Assembly (NCBI RefSeq): GCF_000400485.1
Contig: NZ_ASHR01000030.1
Coordinates: 62,001-126,000, forward strand
From: Agrococcus pavilionensis RW1
GTDB lineage: Bacteria > Actinomycetota > Actinomycetes > Actinomycetales > Microbacteriaceae
Reading direction: 5' to 3'
Length of the DNA: 64,000 nt
Below the pieces are notes generated by a model. The model saw only the letters and a program-made list of their open reading frames with translations. It made no database searches and had not been told where the DNA came from. The first letter of the stretch is position 1, and each line of letters opens with the position of its first letter. This document shows, one piece after another, positions 60,974 to 64,000 of this stretch. The position numbers and the translations under genes are program-made.

Positions 60974-62419
60974 GTGCCGCATCCGCTCGCCCCGCACCTC
61001 ACCGACGCGGGCGACCCCAACGCCCTCGCCGAGGGCGTGTGGCCCGCGTCGGCCGAGCGCGTCGACGGCCGCCTGCGCGTCGGCGGCGTCGACCTCGAGC
61101 GCATCGCCGAGCAGCACGGCACGCCCTTCCTGCTCGTCGACGAGACCGAGGTGCGCGGCCGCGCCCGACGGATCCGCGAAGCCTTCGAGGCCGCCTTCTC
61201 GCCCGAGGCGGGCGGCGCGGGCGTCGACGTCTACTACGCCGGCAAGGCGCTCCTGACGGGCGACGTCGCCCGCTGGATGCGCGACGAGGGGCTCCGCATC
61301 GACGTGTGCACGGGCGGCGAGCTCGCGATCGCGCTCCGCGCAGGGGTCGATCCCGCGCTCATCGGATCGCACGGCAACAACAAGTCGCTCGCCGAGATCG
61401 AGGCGGGCGTCACCGCCGGCATCGGCACCTTCGTCATCGACTCGGCCATCGAGGTCGAGCGCATCGCCGCGGTCGCCGAGCGCGCGGGCCGCGTGCAGCG
61501 CGTGCGGCTGCGCATCTCGGTCGGCGTGCACGCGTCGACGCACGAGTTCCTCGCCACGAGCCACGAGGACCAGAAGTTCGGCATCCCGATCGACGAGGCG
61601 CCCGCGGTCGTCGCGCGCATCCGCGAGCTGCCGAGCCTCGAGCTCGCCGGCCTCCACACGCACATCGGCTCGCAGATCTTCGACCACGCGGGCTTCGCCG
61701 AGTCGGCGCGCCGCATGCTCGCGCTCCACGCCGAGCTCGGCGCCGACGAGCCGCTCCCCGAGCTCAACCTCGGCGGCGGCTTCGGCATCGCCTACACGGC
61801 CGCAGACAGCCCGGAGCCGATCGAGGCGATCGCGTCGAGGCTCGCGGATGCCGTGCGGCAGGCCGCGGGCGAGCTCGGCATCCCGGTCCCCAGGATCGCG
61901 ATCGAGCCGGGCCGCTGGATCGTCGGCCCCGCCGGCGTCACCGTCTACTCGATCGGCACCGTCAAGCCCGTGCGGCTCGCGGACGGCGCCCGCACCTACG
62001 TCGCGGTCGACGGCGGCATGAGCGACAACGCCCGCCCGGCGCTCTACGACGCGCAGTACTCCGCGCGGCTCGCGAACCGCGCGTCCGACGCGGAGCCGAC
62101 GCTCGTGCGCGTCGCGGGCCACCACTGCGAGTCGGGCGACATCGTCGTCGACGCCGAGTGGCTGCCCGCCGATGTCGAGCCCGGCGACCTGCTCGCGGTC
62201 GCCGCGACCGGCGCCTACTGCCACTCGCTCGCCTCGAACTACAACGCGACGCCCCGCCCGCCGGTGCTCGCCGTCGCCGACGGTGCGGTGCGCGTCCTCG
62301 TGCGCCGCGAGTCGATCGACGACGTGCTCTCGCGCGACGAGGGCCTCGCGGCCTCGCCGCCCGCCGGCACCGAAGCCCCGCGACCCGACGACGACACGAC
62401 CGGAGCCGCAACCGCATGA
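60974..62419 (+). CDS. lysA: Diaminopimelate decarboxylase
   Basis: A 481-residue PLP enzyme with the cofactor Lys91 in YYAGKALLTGDVARW, the HIGSQI motif and ATGAYCHSLASNYN near the C-terminus with the catalytic Cys. It converts meso-diaminopimelate to lysine, the last step of lysine synthesis. The GTG start follows a short G/A-rich stretch; an in-frame shorter start is not indicated. The stop overlaps hom (ATGA), so lysine and threonine genes are joined. Confidence 0.96.
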   Translation: MPHPLAPHLTDAGDPNALAEGVWPASAERVDGRLRVGGVDLERIAEQHGTPFLLVDETEVRGRARRIREAFEAAFSPEAGGAGVDVYYAGKALLTGDVARWMRDEGLRIDVCTGGELAIALRAGVDPALIGSHGNNKSLAEIEAGVTAGIGTFVIDSAIEVERIAAVAERAGRVQRVRLRISVGVHASTHEFLATSHEDQKFGIPIDEAPAVVARIRELPSLELAGLHTHIGSQIFDHAGFAESARRMLALHAELGADEPLPELNLGGGFGIAYTAADSPEPIEAIASRLADAVRQAAGELGIPVPRIAIEPGRWIVGPAGVTVYSIGTVKPVRLADGARTYVAVDGGMSDNARPALYDAQYSARLANRASDAEPTLVRVAGHHCESGDIVVDAEWLPADVEPGDLLAVAATGAYCHSLASNYNATPRPPVLAVADGAVRVLVRRESIDDVLSRDEGLAASPPAGTEAPRPDDDTTGAATA

Positions 62420-63723
62420 ACCCCTACCCCACGGACCACTACCGATCGCTCCGCATCGCGCTGCTCGGCGCCGGGAGCGTCGGCTCCCAGGTCGCCCGGC
62501 TGCTGCTCGAGCACCGCGACGAGCTCGCCGCGCGCGTCGGCGCGCCGCTCGAGCTCGTCGGCATCGGCGTGCGCGACGTCGCCGCGAAGCGCGACGTCGA
62601 GCTGCCGGCCGAGCTGCTGACGGACGACCTCGGCACGCTCGTCGCGAGCGCCGACATCGTCGTCGAGCTGCTCGGCGGCATCGAGCCGGCGCGCTCGCTG
62701 CTGCTCGACGCGCTCGCCGCGGGCGCCGACGTCGTCACCGCCAACAAGGCGCTCATCGCCGCGCACGGTCCCGAGCTCTTCCAGGCCGCCGAGACCGTCG
62801 GCGCGCAGGTCAACTATGAGGCGGCGGTCGGCGGGGCGATCCCCATCATCCGCCCGCTCGAGCAGTCGCTCGCGGGCGACCGCGTCATGCGCGTCATGGG
62901 CATCGTCAACGGCACGACGAACTTCATCCTCGACCGCATGCACACCGAGGGTTCGACCCTCGAGGAGGCGCTCGCCGTCGCGACCGAGCTCGGCTACGCC
63001 GAGGCCGACCCGACCGCCGACATCGAGGGCTTCGACGCCGCGAGCAAGGCGACGATCCTCGCCTCGCTCGCGTTCCACACGGTCGTCCCCGTCGAGGTCG
63101 TGCACCGGCAGGGCATCACGGGCGTGACGGATGCGATGGTCGAGCAGGCGGAGCGGAACGACCGGGTGCTCAAGCTCGTCGCGATCTGCGAGCGCCTCGA
63201 GGGCGAGGGCGGCGAGGCCGTCTCGGCCCGCGTGCATCCCGTCTCGCTGCCGGCGACGCATCCGCTCGCCGCCGTGCGCGAGGCGAAGAACGCCATCTTC
63301 GTCACCGCCGAGTCGGCGGGCGACCTCATGTTCTACGGCGCGGGCGCGGGTGGCCCAGAGACGGCCTCGGCCGTGCTGGGCGACCTCGTCTCGATCGCCC
63401 GCCGGCACGTGCTCGGCGGCCCCGGCGCGGCCGCGTCGACGCACGCCGACCTGCCGATCGCGCCGTTCGGCGACGTGCTCGCGCGGCACGAGCTCGCGCT
63501 CACCGTCGCCGACCGCTCCGGCGTGCTCGCGGGCGTGGCGGGGCTCTTCGCCGAGCACGGCGTCTCGGTCGAGTCGGTGCGGCAGGACCCGGCCGACGGC
63601 GAGGCATCGCTCGTGCTCGGCACCCACACCGCGAGCGAGGCCCGCATCGCGGCCGTGCTCGACGCGCTCGAGGCGCACCCCGACGTGGAGCGGATCGACA
63701 GCGTGATCCGGCTCATCGACTAG
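62416..63723 (+). CDS. hom: Homoserine dehydrogenase
   Basis: A 435-residue enzyme with an N-terminal NAD(P) motif (LLGAGSVGSQVARLL, about residues 16-30), the catalytic region NGTTNFILDRM (about 174-184) and a C-terminal ACT domain (about 355-435) that would mediate threonine feedback inhibition. It reduces aspartate semialdehyde to homoserine. The ATG overlaps lysA; thrC follows 12 bases downstream. Confidence 0.97.
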   Translation: MNPYPTDHYRSLRIALLGAGSVGSQVARLLLEHRDELAARVGAPLELVGIGVRDVAAKRDVELPAELLTDDLGTLVASADIVVELLGGIEPARSLLLDALAAGADVVTANKALIAAHGPELFQAAETVGAQVNYEAAVGGAIPIIRPLEQSLAGDRVMRVMGIVNGTTNFILDRMHTEGSTLEEALAVATELGYAEADPTADIEGFDAASKATILASLAFHTVVPVEVVHRQGITGVTDAMVEQAERNDRVLKLVAICERLEGEGGEAVSARVHPVSLPATHPLAAVREAKNAIFVTAESAGDLMFYGAGAGGPETASAVLGDLVSIARRHVLGGPGAAASTHADLPIAPFGDVLARHELALTVADRSGVLAGVAGLFAEHGVSVESVRQDPADGEASLVLGTHTASEARIAAVLDALEAHPDVERIDSVIRLID

Positions 63724-63735
63724 GAGGAATGACCC

Positions 63736-64000
63736 ATGGCGAACCAGTGGCGCGGCGTGCTGCGCGAATGGGCCGACGTGCTCGACGTGACGGATGCGTC
63801 GACGGTCGTGACGCTCGGCGAGGGCGGCACCCCGCTCATCGAGTCGCGCGCGCTCTCGGCCATGACCGACGCGCGCGTCTTCGTGAAGTTCGAGGGGCTC
63901 AACCCCACGGGCTCCTTCAAGGATCGCGGCATGACGGTCGCGATCTCGCGCGCGATCGAGCGCGGCGCGAAGGCGATCGCGTGCGCGTCGACGGGCAACA
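63736..64000 (+). CDS. thrC: Threonine synthase, N-terminal part
   Basis: The first 88 residues are visible. TLGEGGTPL (about residues 26-34) and [11 protein letters not shown] with the PLP-binding Lys62 identify threonine synthase, which converts phosphohomoserine to threonine. A TAGGAGGA ribosome binding site, overlapping the hom stop, precedes the ATG at 63736. The gene runs off the window end. Confidence 0.93.
   Translation, partial: MANQWRGVLREWADVLDVTDASTVVTLGEGGTPLIESRALSAMTDARVFVKFEGLNPTGSFKDRGMTVAISRAIERGAKAIACASTGN

Noticed and set aside
56306-62224. Very long minus-strand frame of almost 2000 codons
   Set aside because: It is antisense to argS and lysA and out of frame with the two minus-strand genes; high GC content removes stop codons from alternative frames.
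1-64000. Prophage, insertion sequence or integrative element
   Set aside because: No transposase, integrase, terminase or portal-like protein was seen in any supported frame.

Overview
The window is about 64 kb of very GC-rich bacterial chromosome with dense coding, many 1-4 base gene overlaps (ATGA, GTGA) and frequent GTG starts. It carries coenzyme F420 genes, an MshA-type glycosyltransferase and a RamB-type regulator. Together these point to a high-GC actinobacterium, most likely of the Microbacteriaceae. I see no insertion sequence, prophage, rRNA or CRISPR array. One tRNA gene, tRNA-Arg(CCG), is present.

Layout. 1-9.5 kb: the end of thiL, then rsmD, recG, coaD, cofE, a MoxR/DUF58/transglutaminase module and cofC. 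9.5-13.5 kb, minus strand: a lipoprotein-permease-ATPase importer translationally coupled in order and followed at once by cofD, matching the proposed F420-0 ABC transporter. 13.6-18.4 kb: a reductive pyrimidine-type operon (nitrilase-fold amidohydrolase, dihydropyrimidinase, LLM flavin/F420 oxidoreductase, aminotransferase) that ends at a striking 67-bp palindrome. 18.4-25.7 kb: a peptidase-E-like protein, ung, membrane proteins, an amidase, an HEDVH protein and a GT4 glycosyltransferase. 25.7-30.8 kb, minus strand: PspA, a large TPM-domain protein, an ECF sigma/anti-sigma pair and an FMN-binding protein. 31-41.9 kb: an AbiEi/DUF559-like protein, pckG beside a RamB-like regulator, a cysteine-free phosphatase-fold protein with AraC and VOC genes, an alpha/beta hydrolase, and a copper module (copA, copZ, csoR, two CsoR-type operators). 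42-55 kb: tRNA-Arg, a TetR gene and an eleven-gene type IV pilus operon (pilB, T, C, A, three minor pilins, pilD, M, N, O). 55-64 kb: a transglutaminase, a lipoprotein, argS, a three-part FAD oxidoreductase, an alkyladenine glycosylase, then lysA, hom and the start of thrC.

Functional links. The F420 genes (cofC, cofD, cofE and the importer) lie within 10 kb of a predicted LLM oxidoreductase that could use the cofactor. That oxidoreductase sits where a dihydropyrimidine dehydrogenase would be expected in a uracil/thymine degradation operon. The pilus operon looks complete for a monoderm: two ATPases, platform, major and minor pilins, prepilin peptidase and the PilMNO alignment complex, with no secretin. 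The copper genes are wired through near-identical operators.

Gene expression. At least 16 starts lie exactly 7-8 bases downstream of a recognisable -10 hexamer (TANNNT or a relaxed xAnnnT), the arrangement expected of leaderless transcripts; I used this to choose several starts. Most convergent gene pairs are separated by strong hairpins. One dispersed palindromic repeat family (TCGAGTAG-stem-loop-stem-CATCGAGA) occurs four times.
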